DNA of 45,880 nt from Stenotrophomonas sp. UBA2124 (GCA_002329155.1 DCXY01000028.1:1-45880); one strand, 5' to 3'; shown: positions 7,837 through 16,221, counted from the stretch's first letter. A program made the numbers and translations. The notes: generated by a model from the letters alone, not told the origin.

Positions 7837-8646
7837 TTGGCTGAAATCATCGTAGTCACTTCCGGCAAGGGCGGCGTGGGCAAGACCACGTCCAGCGCCA
7901 GCATCGCGTGTGGCCTTGCTCGTCGTGGCAAGAAGGTTGCCGTCATCGACTTCGACGTCGGCCTGCGCAACCTCGACCTGATCATGGGCTGCGAGCGCCG
8001 GGTGGTGTACGACTTCGTCAACGTCGTCCATGGCGAGGCCACGCTGAAGCAGGCCCTCATCAAGGACAAGCGTTTCGAGAACCTGTTCGTGCTGGCTGCC
8101 TCGCAGACCCGCGACAAGGATGCACTGAACAAGGAAGGCGTGGAGAAGGTCCTCAAGGACCTGGCTGCCGACGGTTTCGATTTCATCATCTGCGATTCGC
8201 CGGCAGGCATCGAGAAGGGCGCGTTCCTGGCGATGTACTTCGCCGACCGCGCCGTGGTGGTGGTGAACCCGGAAGTGTCCTCGGTACGCGACTCGGACCG
8301 CATCATCGGCCTGCTCGATTCCAAGACCGCCAACGCCGAGGCAGGCAAGCCGGTGCCGGCTTTCCTGCTGCTCACCCGTTACAGCCCGGCACGGGTGGAA
8401 ACCGGGGAGATGCTCAGCATCGTGGACGTGGAAGAAGTGCTGGGCCTGAAAGCTATCGGTGTCATTCCCGAATCGGGTGACGTGCTCAATGCTTCCAACA
8501 AGGGTGAGCCGGTGATTCTGGACACCGAATCGCCGGCCGGCCAGGCCTACGAGGACGCGGTTGGCCGCATCCTTGGCGAAGAGCGCCCGATGCGCTTCAC
8601 CACCGTTGAGAAGAAGGGCTTCTTCAGCAAGCTGTTTGGAGGATAA
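7837..8646 (+). CDS. minD: Septum site-determining ATPase MinD (TTG start)
   Basis: Predicted 269 residues, starting at TTG 7837 behind AGGAGAG (about 7825-7831). MinD is the membrane-cycling ATPase that recruits MinC and is released by MinE. Visible are the deviant Walker A GKGGVGKTT (near residue 10), the switch segments DFDVGLRNLDL and ICDSPAGIE, and the C-terminal amphipathic membrane-targeting helix KKGFFSKLFGG. The TTG codon places Ala-Glu-Ile-Ile directly after Met, the family N terminus, so an ATG alternative is not needed. It lies 34 nt after minC and 2 nt before minE. Confidence 0.97.
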   Translation: MAEIIVVTSGKGGVGKTTSSASIACGLARRGKKVAVIDFDVGLRNLDLIMGCERRVVYDFVNVVHGEATLKQALIKDKRFENLFVLAASQTRDKDALNKEGVEKVLKDLAADGFDFIICDSPAGIEKGAFLAMYFADRAVVVVNPEVSSVRDSDRIIGLLDSKTANAEAGKPVPAFLLLTRYSPARVETGEMLSIVDVEEVLGLKAIGVIPESGDVLNASNKGEPVILDTESPAGQAYEDAVGRILGEERPMRFTTVEKKGFFSKLFGG

Positions 8647-8648
8647 GC

Positions 8649-8900
8649 ATGGGACTGCTCGACTTCCTGAAGCAGAAGAAGAACACCGCCGAAACCGCAA
8701 AGAACCGCCTGCAGATCATCATCGCGCAGGAACGCACCACGCGTGGCGGCCCGGATTACCTGCCGTTGCTGCAGCGCGAGCTGCTGGAAGTGATCAAGAA
8801 GTACGTCAACATCGACGCCGACGCGGTCAAGGTGGACCTGGTCAAGGACGGCGCCAACGACGTGCTCGACATTTCCGTGGCGCTGCCTGACGACAAGTGA
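8649..8900 (+). CDS. minE: Cell division topological specificity factor MinE
   Basis: Predicted 83 residues. MinE stimulates MinD ATPase activity and drives pole-to-pole oscillation. The N-terminal segment MGLLDFLKQKKNTAETAKNR is the membrane- and MinD-contact region. RLQIIIAQERTTRGGPDYLP is the conserved anti-MinCD core, and the rest is the dimeric topological-specificity domain. The start is 2 nt after the minD stop, implying coupled translation. Confidence 0.97.
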   Translation: MGLLDFLKQKKNTAETAKNRLQIIIAQERTTRGGPDYLPLLQRELLEVIKKYVNIDADAVKVDLVKDGANDVLDISVALPDDK

Positions 8901-8940
8901 ACCCAACCCGGCGGCCACGGCGGCCGGGAGCGATGCCGCA

Positions 8941-9429
8941 GTGAACGACACCCCTGCCCCTGAAGCGACCAGCAGCGTGCTGTGCGTCGGTGATATCCGC
9001 TGGGACGACGCCTGCGCGCTACTGGCTGGCCATGGTCTGCGCCTGCACCATGTGGCGGCCGGCGAGAAGATTCCGGGCAGTTACTGGGGCGAGCCGGAGG
9101 CCGGCATCATCGCCAGCGATGTGTATGTGCGCGACGACACGCCGGTGCACTCGATGCTGCACGAATCCTGCCATCTGATCGTGCTGCCACCGGAGCGGCG
9201 TGCGCAGGTGCATACCGACGCCACCGACTCGGTGCCCGAGGAAGACGCCACCTGCTACCTGCAGATCGTGCTCGCCGGGCAGCTGCCGGGCGTGGGCAGC
9301 GCGCGCCTGATGGCCGACATGGATGCCTGGGGCTATACCTATCGGCTGGGTTCGACGCAGGCCTGGTTCGAGCATGATGCCGATGATGCGCGGCAGTGGT
9401 TGATGGAGCGTGGCTTACTGGTGGCTTGA
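8941..9429 (+). CDS. Uncharacterised protein with a gluzincin-like HExxH motif
   Basis: Predicted 162 residues from GTG 8941, with GGGAG (8926-8930) as ribosome-binding site. I recognise no named family. Two features stand out: SMLHESCHLIVLP (about 69-81) carries HExxH, and about 25 residues later EEDATCYLQIVLAG has the Glu-x-x-Ala pattern that supplies the third zinc ligand in IrrE-like and other zincins. No signal peptide or membrane segment is visible, so it should be cytoplasmic. It follows minE on the same strand after 40 nt without a terminator, so it may be read with the min operon. Metal binding and peptidase activity are inference from motif layout only. Confidence 0.7.
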   Translation: MNDTPAPEATSSVLCVGDIRWDDACALLAGHGLRLHHVAAGEKIPGSYWGEPEAGIIASDVYVRDDTPVHSMLHESCHLIVLPPERRAQVHTDATDSVPEEDATCYLQIVLAGQLPGVGSARLMADMDAWGYTYRLGSTQAWFEHDADDARQWLMERGLLVA

Positions 9430-9442
9430 GGCTGGGGCTGGA

Positions 9443-9685
9443 AAGCGCCCCCTCTCCCGCCCCTTCGGGGCACCCTCTCCCGCAAGGGGAGAGGGGGTAA
9501 GAGCTGCGGTTGCGGGCAATGCTTGAGCTTGCGGGATGTTGCCCCTCTTCCCTTGCGGGAGAGGCACCCCGCGAAGAGATAGGCGAGAAGGGCTGCAGTT
9601 ACGGGCAATGCTTCAACTTGCGAGGTGTTTTCCCCTCTCCCCTCGCGGGAGAGGGTGCCCCAAAGGGGCGGGAGAGGGGGCGCTT
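9443..9685. repeat. Long inverted repeat with internal direct repeats between convergent genes
   Basis: The left arm (9443-9483, AAGCGCCCCCTCTCCCGCCC onward) is nearly the reverse complement of the right arm (9645-9685). Between them a unit of about 89 nt occurs twice in direct orientation, recognisable by GGGCAATGCTT at 9514 and 9603, and each unit carries its own short CTCTCCC/GGGAGAG hairpin. It lies between the 3' ends of a plus- and a minus-strand gene, so it probably serves as a two-way terminator or RNA stabiliser. A simpler relative is at 39324-39369. Confidence 0.85.
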
Positions 9686-9691
9686 CTCACC

Positions 9692-10972
9692 TCATCCCGG
9701 CAACGAACTACCCATGTCCAGCACAACCCGGGTGCCCTGCTCCGGCTGCGATTCAATGGCCAGCTTCCAGCCCAGGTGCTCGCTGAGCCGTGCAATCAGC
9801 TCCAGGCCGATACCAGCCCGCGCGTCGCGTTCGCCACGGGCCATGCGCGCGTAAACCTGCGCCACTTCCTCCGGGCTCATGCCATGGCCCGGGTCCTCGA
9901 TGGTCACCACCGCCCGCGCGTTCACCGCCAGCCGTATCACGCCCCGGTCGCTGTTCTCCACCGCGTTGCGCAGCAGGTTGCCGATGGCTGCCTGCACCAC
10001 GCCCAGCGGCGCCAGGATGTTGCAGGGCTCGGCATGCTCCAGTTCCAGGCGCAGCTCCTTGCCGGCGGCAAGGTGACGATGGTCCTCGATGATTTCCGGC
10101 AGCAGCTGCTCAAGCGGCACCAGCTCGCTCATGGCCTGCAGCCGCGCCGGGTCGCGCGCCAATACCAGCAGCAGCTGGATCAACTGCTCCACACCCGTGG
10201 CGGTGCTGTGCACACGCAGCAACTGCTGGCGCGCGCGCTCAGGCACATCAGGCTGCTCCAGCGCCAGTTCGGCCGCACCGCTGATCACCGCGATGGGCGT
10301 GCGCAGCTCGTGGCTGGTGGTGCTGATGAAGGCACGCTCACGCTCGACGAAATGCTCGTTGCGCACCAGATAATCATTCACCGCCGAGCCGATCACCTCC
10401 ATCTCGGTTGAACCGCGACGGTCCACGGTGATCCGCTGCCCACGCTGCTCCGGACGCAACGCGCCGATGTCCTGCGCAAGTATCGCCAGCGGCCGCACCA
10501 GGCGGTTCATGCCCACCCACGCCATCAGCAGTGTGACGATGACCAGGGCGACGCCAGCCAGCATCGCCCAGCGGGTGATGAAGTTCTCCAGCTCGCCGAA
10601 ATCGGTGATGTCCAGCACCAGCATCACCCGCCCGTGGTCGGTGGTGTCACGCACCATCACCGCCACCTTGTGCTCGTCCAGGTACTTGCCGTCGTGCAGG
10701 CCGGGGCGCAGCTGCGCCATTGATGCGGGTATCGGCTCCCCGCCCTGCTCCATGAACAGATGCAGCGTGTCCGAATCCTGCCAGTGGTAGTGCGAATCGC
10801 TGCGCGTATGCGCCAGCACGCTGTCCAGCTCGGTGTTCAACAGCGCGCGCCACACCGCATGCTCGGCCCGCTCATGCACATAGTTGCCCGCGCTGAACAC
10901 CACCACCGTCACCAGCGCCAGGTAGACGATCAACCAGCCCAGCAGCTTGCGCCGTAAGGGGGCGCGGCTCAT
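9692..10972 (-). CDS. colS: ColS/VgrS-like sensor histidine kinase
   Basis: Predicted 426 residues. TM1 is about 9-29, the periplasmic loop 30-133, and TM2 about 134-155, followed by HAMP. His221 lies in STTSHELRTPIAVI. The N box is LLRNAVENSD, with ATPase motifs IEDPGHGMS and GIGLELIARL. The loop starts with an ExxE motif (Glu34-Glu37, HERAEH) and has about nine His residues. ColS of Pseudomonas and VgrS of Xanthomonas sense iron or zinc through periplasmic acidic motifs, so metal sensing is a reasonable inference. Its start overlaps the regulator stop by ATGA. Identification rests mainly on the ColR-like partner and the PAP2/eptA context. Confidence 0.75.
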   Translation of the reverse strand: MSRAPLRRKLLGWLIVYLALVTVVVFSAGNYVHERAEHAVWRALLNTELDSVLAHTRSDSHYHWQDSDTLHLFMEQGGEPIPASMAQLRPGLHDGKYLDEHKVAVMVRDTTDHGRVMLVLDITDFGELENFITRWAMLAGVALVIVTLLMAWVGMNRLVRPLAILAQDIGALRPEQRGQRITVDRRGSTEMEVIGSAVNDYLVRNEHFVERERAFISTTSHELRTPIAVISGAAELALEQPDVPERARQQLLRVHSTATGVEQLIQLLLVLARDPARLQAMSELVPLEQLLPEIIEDHRHLAAGKELRLELEHAEPCNILAPLGVVQAAIGNLLRNAVENSDRGVIRLAVNARAVVTIEDPGHGMSPEEVAQVYARMARGERDARAGIGLELIARLSEHLGWKLAIESQPEQGTRVVLDMGSSLPG

Positions 10973-11661
10973 GCCTGCGTGTCGCTGCTGGGTGCGGACA
11001 GGCGGTAACCCACGCGCGGCAGGGTGTGCAGCAGCTTGGCGTCGAACGGGCCATCCACCGCGCGGCGCAGTTCGTAGATATGCGAGCGCAGCATGTCGCC
11101 ATCGGGCGGCTCATCGCCCCACAGCGCATATTCGAGCTGGTCGCGGGTGACCGCTGCCGGGCTGGCGCGCATCAGCACCTCCAGCAGCTTGCGGCACGCC
11201 GGGTACAGGTGCAGCGGCTGGCCGGCGCGCTGCGCCTCCAGCGTGCCCAGGTCCAGCTTGAGGTCGTGCACCTGCAGCAACTTGTGCGGATTGCGGCCTT
11301 TCACCCGGGCAAGCACGGCGTCCAGCCGCACTTCCAGCTCCGGCAGGGCGAAGGGCTTGGTGAGGTAGTCGTCGGCACCGGCGCGGAAGCCGGCAATCTT
11401 GTCGGGCAGTTCGTCGCGGGCGGTGAGCATGATCACCGGCACTTCCAGGCCGTGCTCCTCGCGCAGGCGCTTGAGCACCTCCGGGCCTTCCATGCGCGGC
11501 AGCATCCAGTCCAGCAGGATGGCGTCGTAATCCTGCGTGGCGGCCAGATGCAGGCCGGTGATGCCGTCAGGCGCCACATCCAGCACATGCCCCCGCGCCT
11601 CGAAATAATCGAACAGGTTGGCGACGAGGTTGCGATTGTCTTCTATGACCAGCAGCCGCAT
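10969..11661 (-). CDS. colR: ColR-like OmpR-family response regulator
   Basis: Predicted 230 residues from ATG 11661 (MRLLVIEDNRNLVANL). The receiver domain has phospho-acceptor Asp51 (LLDWMLP), MLTARD and GADDYLTKPFAL. The winged-helix output domain ends with LLHTLPRVGYRL. From memory, wording such as GLHLAAT, YALWGD and LRSHIYELRRAVDGPF closely follows Pseudomonas ColR. Known ColR regulons include PAP2 phosphatase and phosphoethanolamine transferase genes, and both lie just across the divergent promoter region here. The upstream 110 nt (11662-11771) must hold promoters for both directions. Confidence 0.78.
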   Translation of the reverse strand: MRLLVIEDNRNLVANLFDYFEARGHVLDVAPDGITGLHLAATQDYDAILLDWMLPRMEGPEVLKRLREEHGLEVPVIMLTARDELPDKIAGFRAGADDYLTKPFALPELEVRLDAVLARVKGRNPHKLLQVHDLKLDLGTLEAQRAGQPLHLYPACRKLLEVLMRASPAAVTRDQLEYALWGDEPPDGDMLRSHIYELRRAVDGPFDAKLLHTLPRVGYRLSAPSSDTQA

Positions 11662-11771
11662 GCAGGCTTGACCTTCAGCCCGGCGCATCCGGGAACAATA
11701 CGCCAATGCTAACGCCGCTGCCGTCGAAATGGCGTCGGAACACGGCACAATGGTTTCGACGCGCTTCCTAC

Positions 11772-13550
11772 ATGGCTGGCGCCATCATCCACGCTGACCC
11801 GATCCGCGAGCCGCTCGTGCCCCTGCCCAATCCGCGCTCCTCCTCGAACAAACTCTGGTTCGCCATCCTGATCGCACTGGTGGTGCTAAGCCTGCTGGCG
11901 GGCCTGGGCCTGCGCTCGCCCACCCCGCCGGACGAACCCCGCTTCGTGCTGGCCGCGCGCCACATGGTGGAAACCGGGCAGTGGCTGCTGCCGCACCGGG
12001 GCAGCGAGCTCTACGCCGAAAAGCCGCCCACCTTCATGTGGATACAGGCCGCCACCTACACGCTGCTGGGCAACTGGAACCTGTCCTTCCTGCTGCCGTC
12101 GCTGCTGGCCGCGCTACTGACGCTGTGGCTGACCTGGGACATGAGCCGCCGCCTGTGGAACCGGCAGGTGGCGCGCTACGCGGTGCTGGGGCTGTTTGTG
12201 TGCATCCAGTTCGGGCTGATGGCCAAGCGCGCGCAGATCGACATGGTGCTGGTGGGCATGACCACGCTGGCGCTGTGGGGGCTGGTGCGGCACCTGCTGC
12301 TGGGGCCGAACTGGGGCGCGCTTGCGCTGGCCGCCTTCGCCGCAGGCGTGGGCACGGTGACCAAGGGCGTGGGCTTCCTGCCGCTGCTGATGCTGATCCC
12401 CTGGGCGGCCTGGCGCTGGCGTCACCCGCAGGCACCCGGGCCGGGCCGCAGCTGGAACTGGTGGCTGCTGTTGCCGGCCTTCATCGCAGGTACCGCAGTG
12501 TGGCTGGCACCGCTGGGCATCGCCCTGCTCAACAACCCGGACCCGGGCCTGCAGGCCTATGCGCGCGAACTCCTGTTCAAGCAGACCGGCACCCGCTATG
12601 CCGCCGCGTGGCACCACCACCAGCCGTTCTGGTACTACCTGCAGGTGATGCTGACCCTGTGGCTGCCGGGCAGTCTGGTGGCCCCTTGGCTGCTGCCGGC
12701 ATGGTGGCGGCGCTGCCGCCGTGCCGATCCGCGCTACCTCCTGCTGCTGGGCTGGGCGCTGCTGGTGCTGCTGTTCTTCAGCGCCAGCCCCGGCAAGCGC
12801 GAGGTCTACATCCTGCCGATGCTGCCGGCCCTGGCCGTGGCCGCCGCGCCGCTGCTGCCGGGCCTGCTGCGCCGTACCGGCGTGCGCTGGGCATTGCTGG
12901 CCTATGTGCTGGCGCTGGGCCTGGCCACGCTGGTGTTCGGTTATGGTGCGGTGCATGGCGATGGCTGGGCGATGCGCAACGCGGTCAAGCGCTCCATCGA
13001 CCTGTGGGTGCTGCCGTATGTGGGCTGGTGGTTGATCGGCTTCGGCGCCAGTGCCGTGCTGCTCGCGGCGGTCCTGCGCCTGCGCCGCGCCGGTCTGGCG
13101 GTGGTGCTGACCACGGTGCTGCTGTGGTGCATGTATGGCCTGGGCGGAATGCCCGCGCTGGACCCGTACAGCTCCGCCTCGCTGGTGATGGACAAGGTGC
13201 GCGAGCGCATCGGCCCGGATGCCGAGCTGGGCATGGTGGCGTGGCGCGAGCAGAACCTGCTGCAGACCCACCCGCAGGCTACCGATTTCGGCTTCAAGCG
13301 GCCCGTGGCCGAGCAGTGGCAGGACGCGGCCCGCTGGGTCAGCGCCGATCCGCAGCGGCGCTGGCTGTTCGTGCTGGACAAGGCCATGAGCCCCTGCGCC
13401 GACCGCGCCGCGGTCATCGATATCGGCAGTGCCAACCGCAACAACTGGCAGCTGCTGCCAGGCACTGCCCTGCATGCCGACTGCGTGGCGCGCACCCATG
13501 GCGTGGTGGCGGGCGCTGACGAGGCCGCACAGGCTGGCGACGGCGACTGA
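11772..13550 (+). CDS. ArnT-like (GT83/PMT family) membrane glycosyltransferase
   Basis: Predicted 592 residues from ATG 11772; an in-frame ATG at 11706 would add 22 residues. About 12 membrane segments are visible, then a soluble tail from about 475. The first periplasmic loop has the catalytic-type acidic pair in PPDEPRF and the conserved ELYAEKPPTFMW. ArnT enzymes move a sugar from undecaprenyl phosphate onto lipid A outside the inner membrane. The arnBCADEF genes are not nearby, so 4-amino-arabinose should not be assumed and the donor sugar is open. It is divergent from colRS and 128 nt before the PAP2-eptA operon on the same strand. Confidence 0.82.
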   Translation: MAGAIIHADPIREPLVPLPNPRSSSNKLWFAILIALVVLSLLAGLGLRSPTPPDEPRFVLAARHMVETGQWLLPHRGSELYAEKPPTFMWIQAATYTLLGNWNLSFLLPSLLAALLTLWLTWDMSRRLWNRQVARYAVLGLFVCIQFGLMAKRAQIDMVLVGMTTLALWGLVRHLLLGPNWGALALAAFAAGVGTVTKGVGFLPLLMLIPWAAWRWRHPQAPGPGRSWNWWLLLPAFIAGTAVWLAPLGIALLNNPDPGLQAYARELLFKQTGTRYAAAWHHHQPFWYYLQVMLTLWLPGSLVAPWLLPAWWRRCRRADPRYLLLLGWALLVLLFFSASPGKREVYILPMLPALAVAAAPLLPGLLRRTGVRWALLAYVLALGLATLVFGYGAVHGDGWAMRNAVKRSIDLWVLPYVGWWLIGFGASAVLLAAVLRLRRAGLAVVLTTVLLWCMYGLGGMPALDPYSSASLVMDKVRERIGPDAELGMVAWREQNLLQTHPQATDFGFKRPVAEQWQDAARWVSADPQRRWLFVLDKAMSPCADRAAVIDIGSANRNNWQLLPGTALHADCVARTHGVVAGADEAAQAGDGD

Positions 13551-13560
13551 GCGCTGCGTG

Positions 13561-13584
13561 GCGCCGGCAGCCGCCTGCCGGCGC
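13561..13584 (+). other. Strong hairpin after the glycosyltransferase gene
   Basis: GCGCCGGCAG (13561-13570) pairs perfectly with CTGCCGGCGC (13575-13584) around a 4-nt loop, 11 nt past the stop. No T-run follows, so it may stabilise the upstream mRNA or reduce read-through rather than end transcription fully. Confidence 0.6.
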
Positions 13585-13591
13585 TGAACAT

Positions 13592-13607
13592 CCAACACTC
13601 TTCTCAC
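13592..13607 (+). promoter_or_regulatory. Candidate ColR-binding site upstream of the PAP2-eptA operon
   Basis: CCAACACTCTTCTCAC matches the Pseudomonas ColR consensus YYNASNNYTTTTTSAC (as I recall it) at all but two positions, both in the T-run. It lies 72 nt before the PAP2 start codon. A short inverted repeat CTGTC-TCC-GACAG follows at 13619-13631. I estimate a match this good could arise by chance in a gap this size a few times in a hundred, so it is suggestive only. Confidence 0.35.
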
Positions 13608-13678
13608 ACCGCTCCGACCTGTCTCCGACAGAAGCGGGCACAGCATCACGTCATTCAACCCGAATACGTGCTTGCTAC

Positions 13679-14458
13679 ATGCCCCAGCTCAGCTTCACCC
13701 ACCCCCTGTTGCTGGCGCCGGCCGCCACCCGGCGGGAGTTCGCCACCCGCGCCCTGCTGATACCTCTCACCCTTACCGTTCTTGCCAGCCTGCTGCTGAT
13801 GGCTGGCAACGGCGACCAGTGGTTGGCAGACCGGCTGTACCGTTGGGAGGGCAGCCACTGGCTGTACAAGGACGCCTGGTGGAGCAGCCACCTGATCCAC
13901 AAGGGCGGCCGCAATCTGAGTTTCTTCGCCGGCCTGCTGGTGATGCTGGCGCTGGCCCGCACCTGGTTCGATGCGCGCTGGAAGCCGCTGCGCCGCCCTC
14001 TGGCCTACCTGCTGCTCGCGGTGGCGCTGTCCAGCGGGCTGGTATCCCTGCTCAAGAGCTGGACCCAGATGGATTGCCCGTGGGATCTGGAACGCTACGG
14101 GGGCCTGCGACCGTTCATCGGCCTGTTCCAGGCCCGCCCGGTGGCGCTGGGCCACGCCGCGTGCTTCCCGGCAGGCCATGCCAGCGCAGGCTATTCGTGG
14201 GTGGCCATCTACTTCTTCATGCTGCTGGTCCGCCCGCAATGGCGCTGGCCGGCATTGGCCACGGTGCTGCTGGTCGGGGTAGTGTTCGGCCTTACCCAGC
14301 AGCTGCGCGGGGCCCACTTTCTTTCCCATGACGTCTGGTCGCTGGCGATCAGCTGGAGCGTGGCCGTGCTGCTTTATCTGGGCATGTTCAACCCAACCCA
14401 CGAGACGGCGCAGGCCGTTCCCACGCTGACCAACGCCAACAACGGGGAACCCGCATGA
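13679..14458 (+). CDS. PAP2-family membrane phosphatase
   Basis: Predicted 259 residues, six membrane segments. PAP2 enzymes in the inner membrane remove phosphate from lipid substrates (undecaprenyl pyrophosphate, lipid A, phosphatidate). Motif 1 is KSWTQMDCPWDL (Lys126 onward), motif 2 is PAGHASAGYSW with His167, and motif 3 is the stretch QLRGAHFLSHDVWS with His213. Motif 3 is atypical: six residues before His213 is Gln207 rather than Arg, and four after it is His217, with Asp218 next. The stop overlaps the eptA-like start (ATGA), so the two are one operon. A PAP2 gene also adjoins colRS in Pseudomonas. Substrate unknown. Confidence 0.88.
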   Translation: MPQLSFTHPLLLAPAATRREFATRALLIPLTLTVLASLLLMAGNGDQWLADRLYRWEGSHWLYKDAWWSSHLIHKGGRNLSFFAGLLVMLALARTWFDARWKPLRRPLAYLLLAVALSSGLVSLLKSWTQMDCPWDLERYGGLRPFIGLFQARPVALGHAACFPAGHASAGYSWVAIYFFMLLVRPQWRWPALATVLLVGVVFGLTQQLRGAHFLSHDVWSLAISWSVAVLLYLGMFNPTHETAQAVPTLTNANNGEPA

Positions 14459-16113
14459 GCGCCAGCCTTCCACGCAGCGCCATGCCGCGCTTTTCCCTCA
14501 ATACCCTACTGCAGTGGCGCCCGGAGCTGAGCACCGAGGCGGTGATCCTGTGGGCGTGCGCGTTCTTCGCGGTCGTGTGCAATACGCTGTTCTGGCGCGA
14601 CGCGATGGCCACCAACCCCGGCAACGTGCTGTTCGCGGTATCGCTGTTCGCCCTGCTGGTGGGCGTGCATGCGCTGCTGTTCGGCCTGCTGGTGTGGCGC
14701 TGGAATGCCAAGGTGCTGTTGAGCATTCTGTTCATCGGCACCGCCTTCGCCGTGCATTACATGAACAGCTTCAACGTCTACCTGGACGCTGACATGCTGC
14801 GCAACGTGCTGGCCACCGACCGCAAGGAATCCAGCGAGCTGATGACGCCGGCACTGATCCTGCCGCTGCTGGGTTATGGCCTGCTGCCCACGCTGCTGCT
14901 GTGGCGCGTGCGCATCCGCAAGCGCAGCTGGAGCCGTGCGCTGCTGTGGCGCCTGGCCTTTCTGGTGGGCGTGGTACTGGTCACCGGTGCCGGCGCCATG
15001 CTGTCGTTCCAGAACATCTCCGCGCTGATGCGCAACCACCGCGAAGTGCGCTACCTGGCCACGCCGGTGAACTACATCGTGGCGCTGAAGCAGAACCTGG
15101 CCGGTTCCTCCAGCCCGATCAAATCCCAGCCCAAGACGCCGATCGGCACCGACGCCAAGGCCACGCCGCGTGCCGCCGGCAGCAAGCCGCGCCTGCTCGT
15201 GGTGGTGGTGGGTGAAACCGTGCGCGCGCAGAACTGGGGCTTGAACGGCTATGCACGCCACACCAACCCGGAACTGGCGCAGGCCGGGGTGATCAACTTC
15301 CCGGACATGCATGCCTGCGGCAGCAGCACCGAAGTCTCGCTGCCGTGCATGTTCTCGCCCTACGGCCGCCACGACTACGACGAAAAGAAGATCCGCAGTC
15401 ACCAGTCGCTGCTGCATGTACTGGAGCATGCCGGCATCAGCACGCTGTGGCGCGACAACCAGTCCGGCTGCAAGGGTGTGTGCGAAGGCCTGCAGATCGA
15501 CAAGCTGGATGATGCGACCACGCCCGGCCTGTGCGCCGATGGCCGCTGCATGGATGAGATCCTGCTGCAGGATCTGGCCAAGCAGGTCAGCGCCAAGCCA
15601 GGCGACCGCGTGGTGGTGCTGCACCAGTTGGGCAACCATGGCCCGAGCTACTTCCAGCGCTACCCGGCGCAGTACCGCCGCTTCGCGCCCACCTGCGACA
15701 CGCCGGACCTGGGCAAGTGCAGCCGCGAGCAGATCACCAACAGTTACGACAACGCCATTCTCTACACCGACCACTTCCTGGCCCGCACCATCGCCACGCT
15801 GCGCACCATGGACGGCTATGACACCGCCATGATCTACCTGTCCGACCATGGCGAGTCGCTGGGTGAGAAGGGCCTGTACCTGCATGGCATGCCCTACGCC
15901 ATCGCGCCGGAAGAACAGACGCGCGTGCCGCTGGTGATGTGGTTTTCGCCCGGCTTTGTCGCCGACCGTGGCATCAACCTTGAATGCGTGCACAAGCGTT
16001 CGACCCAGCGTACCGAGCAGGACAACCTGTTCCCGTCGGTGCTGGGGCTGATGCAGGTGCGCACCTCGGTCTACGACCGCAGCCGCGACCTGTTCGCCGA
16101 CTGCGCAGGCTGA
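14455..16113 (+). CDS. eptA: EptA-type lipid A phosphoethanolamine transferase
   Basis: Predicted 552 residues. Five membrane segments occupy about 30-185. The periplasmic alkaline-phosphatase-fold domain follows. Zinc ligand Glu254 is in VGETVRAQNW, nucleophile Thr292 in ACGSSTEVSLPC, and Asp464-His465 in SDHGESLGE; His477 lies nearby. Cys residues in CGSSTEVSLPC, GCKGVC, LCADGRC and CDTPDLGKC match the disulfides of EptA/MCR. It transfers phosphoethanolamine from phosphatidylethanolamine to lipid A, lowering negative charge and usually raising polymyxin tolerance. It overlaps the PAP2 stop by ATGA. Likely regulated with PAP2, plausibly by ColR. Confidence 0.92.
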   Translation: MSASLPRSAMPRFSLNTLLQWRPELSTEAVILWACAFFAVVCNTLFWRDAMATNPGNVLFAVSLFALLVGVHALLFGLLVWRWNAKVLLSILFIGTAFAVHYMNSFNVYLDADMLRNVLATDRKESSELMTPALILPLLGYGLLPTLLLWRVRIRKRSWSRALLWRLAFLVGVVLVTGAGAMLSFQNISALMRNHREVRYLATPVNYIVALKQNLAGSSSPIKSQPKTPIGTDAKATPRAAGSKPRLLVVVVGETVRAQNWGLNGYARHTNPELAQAGVINFPDMHACGSSTEVSLPCMFSPYGRHDYDEKKIRSHQSLLHVLEHAGISTLWRDNQSGCKGVCEGLQIDKLDDATTPGLCADGRCMDEILLQDLAKQVSAKPGDRVVVLHQLGNHGPSYFQRYPAQYRRFAPTCDTPDLGKCSREQITNSYDNAILYTDHFLARTIATLRTMDGYDTAMIYLSDHGESLGEKGLYLHGMPYAIAPEEQTRVPLVMWFSPGFVADRGINLECVHKRSTQRTEQDNLFPSVLGLMQVRTSVYDRSRDLFADCAG

Positions 16114-16146
16114 GGCCGAACATCGCTGCAACTGGCGGCCGATGCG

Positions 16147-16167
16147 GTGCCGGGGCCCTCCCGGCAC
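16147..16167 (+). other. Hairpin between eptA and the EamA-like gene
   Basis: GTGCCGGG (16147-16154) and CCCGGCAC (16160-16167) form an 8-bp stem with a 5-nt loop, 33 nt past the eptA stop. There is no T-run, so it is a weak terminator at most and read-through into the EamA-like gene is possible. Confidence 0.45.
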
Positions 16168-16221
16168 ATGCTCGGCCGCATCAAGGCCCTGCACGCTCAA
16201 CCACGCACGCGAGGAATCCCT

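Noticed and set aside
11772..13550. Calling the glycosyltransferase ArnT itself
   Set aside because: The fold and acidic loop fit, but none of the 4-amino-arabinose genes is present nearby, so the donor sugar cannot be assigned.
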